Part shown: in pieces, positions 63,418-64,000 of the stretch
Numbering within the stretch: position 1 is the stretch's first letter
Layout of the letters: each line of letters begins with the position of its first letter
NCBI RefSeq assembly: GCF_003991905.1
Contig: NZ_RSCL01000009.1
Span: 181,894-245,893, forward strand
DNA length: 64,000 nucleotides
Source of the DNA: Dulcicalothrix desertica PCC 7102
GTDB lineage: Bacteria > Cyanobacteriota > Cyanobacteriia > Cyanobacteriales > Nostocaceae
Direction of reading: 5' to 3'
The notes under the pieces: model-generated
Seen by the model: the letters and a program-made list of their open reading frames with translations, nothing else
Database searches by the model: none
Told to the model about the DNA's origin: nothing
Position numbers and translations under genes: made by a program

Positions 63418-63729
63418 AAATTCTTGAGTCTGTATTATAAAACAAATTTACTAATTAATTTGTGCGCCATTGGCGCACATTTAAAACTACGCCTGCGCGC
63501 GTTTTTGAATTTTTTCGTAAAGTTAAATTACAATTAACGTATATGTATTAAAGTGAATAGAATGCCTCCCCAACTAGAAAATGGTCAATTTAAATAATCG
63601 CATTATCAGTTATCGTACCAGGCGCCTCTTTAACTAACGAACCATTACAATTACTGGGCGAAAGGGATAAAATCGGCTAATCTAGCTACATCGTTAGTAA
63701 AATAGTTCGCTAAAAGTTGGGAGTTGGGT
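63418..63729. other. Intergenic with a perfect hairpin
   Basis: Contains TGTGCGCCA-T-TGGCGCACA at 63461-63479, a nine-base perfect stem, probably a terminator for the small membrane protein gene. Near 63614-63683 a short frame reads GASLTNEPLQLLGERDKIG, which may be a coding remnant, but I cannot assign it. Confidence 0.6.
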
Positions 63730-64000
63730 GTGAAATTAGGTCAGTGGATTGGTTTAATCGCCATTGTTATCTCTTTATATATATTGTGGCAAATTCGAGA
63801 TGTGCTGTTGCTGATGTTTGCAGCTGTTGTAATTTCCACTACTTTAAACCGCTTGGCTATTTGGTTCCAAGGTAAAGGGGTAAAGCGTGGTGGTGCTGTT
63901 CTACTGTCTGTAGGTATTTTTTTCGCGGTAATTATTGGTTTCTTCCTGGTTGTTGTACCTCCTTTTATTACGCAGTTTCAAGAGTTGACTTTTCGTGTAC
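63730..64000 (+). CDS. AI-2E family transporter, N-terminal part
   Basis: An open frame from GTG at 63730 to the window end (90 codons): KLGQWIGLIAIVISLYILWQ, then IRDVLLLMFAAVVISTTLNRL and the hydrophobic AVLLSVGIFFAVIIGFFLVV. This is the usual start of the UPF0118/AI-2E permease family, whose members export small molecules or ions. The rest lies outside the window. Confidence 0.85.
   Translation, partial: MKLGQWIGLIAIVISLYILWQIRDVLLLMFAAVVISTTLNRLAIWFQGKGVKRGGAVLLSVGIFFAVIIGFFLVVVPPFITQFQELTFRV

Larger units (their letters stand above)
1..64000. repeat. Dispersed GGCGCC palindrome, about 130 copies
   Basis: The six-base palindrome GGCGCC recurs through the whole window, about 130 times by hand count. 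With G and C each near 20 percent, only three or four would be expected. Copies lie in coding and intergenic DNA and in all three reading frames, giving Gly-Ala, Trp-Arg or Ala-Pro pairs. No GCGATCGC (HIP1) was found by eye. The palindrome appears to take the place HIP1 has in other cyanobacteria. The count is manual and may be off by a few. Confidence 0.85.

Noticed and set aside
1-64000. Insertion sequences
   Set aside because: No intact transposase was recognised. The only nuclease/transposase-like traces are the Rpn and Uma2 remnants.

Overview
The window reads as chromosomal DNA of a filamentous, probably heterocystous (Nostocales-type) cyanobacterium. The genes that point there are a CYP110-like P450, an FtsH4-like protease, a DUF370/RemA-like regulator, CHAT/CHASE2/DUF928 genes, a two-partner-secretion (TPS) adhesin domain, a PEP-CTERM protein, paired retropepsin-like genes, and AT-rich intergenic DNA full of small hairpin repeats. 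The usual cyanobacterial palindrome HIP1 (GCGATCGC) was not found by eye. Instead the six-base palindrome GGCGCC occurs about 130 times by hand count, roughly one per 490 bases, in genes and spacers alike. No tRNA, rRNA, CRISPR array or intact insertion sequence was recognised.

Layout. 0-4 kb: end of parA, parB, a GH13 alpha-amylase, an SDR. 4-9 kb: a small conserved protein, a CHAT protease fused through one membrane helix to a periplasmic ligand-binding domain, and an animal-type haem peroxidase. 9-13.5 kb: a GNAT-like protein, nadR-pnuC for NAD salvage, a Tat-exported dienelactone hydrolase, a DOPA-dioxygenase-family protein, and a MazF-type toxin-antitoxin pair between two 34-bp direct repeats. 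13.5-20 kb: purB, a P450, a TetR regulator with a perfect palindromic operator, a decayed methyltransferase and a cyclic-peptide-type ABC exporter. 20-25 kb: a beta-barrel protein, an HtpX-like protease with LemA, and remnants. 25-31.5 kb: a CHAT-CHASE2 fusion with a DUF928-like secreted protein, then a helicase with a possible DEDD nuclease N-terminus. 31.5-37 kb: a KamA-like aminomutase, an ATP-grasp ligase and MurJ in one overlapping operon, convergent with a malate/lactate dehydrogenase and a VanW protein. 38-46 kb: a di-haem cytochrome, the RemA-like protein, an exported Mn-type SOD, an Uma2 remnant cut off by a 29-bp tandem repeat, and a Septu-like HNH/ATPase pair. 46-54 kb: TPS adhesin domain, TPR-CHAT, DUF928 and a CHASE2 hybrid histidine kinase. 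54-64 kb: an NmrA-like SDR, a mini PEP-CTERM protein, two copies of a coupled small-protein/retropepsin module, MoeB, a TPR protein, an aldo/keto reductase plus a fragment of a second one, FtsH, and the start of an AI-2E family transporter.

The strongest systems-level signal is the recurrence of CHAT (caspase-like) domains wired to membrane sensors. One is fused to a LivK-like receptor, one to CHASE2 beside a DUF928-like gene, and one sits in a cluster where CHAT, DUF928 and CHASE2 are separate. The fused and split arrangements suggest that CHAT, CHASE2 and DUF928 act together as an envelope-sensing protease pathway. Gene ends are also heavily decorated with repeats, and several genes read into them, so repeats have rewritten C-termini.
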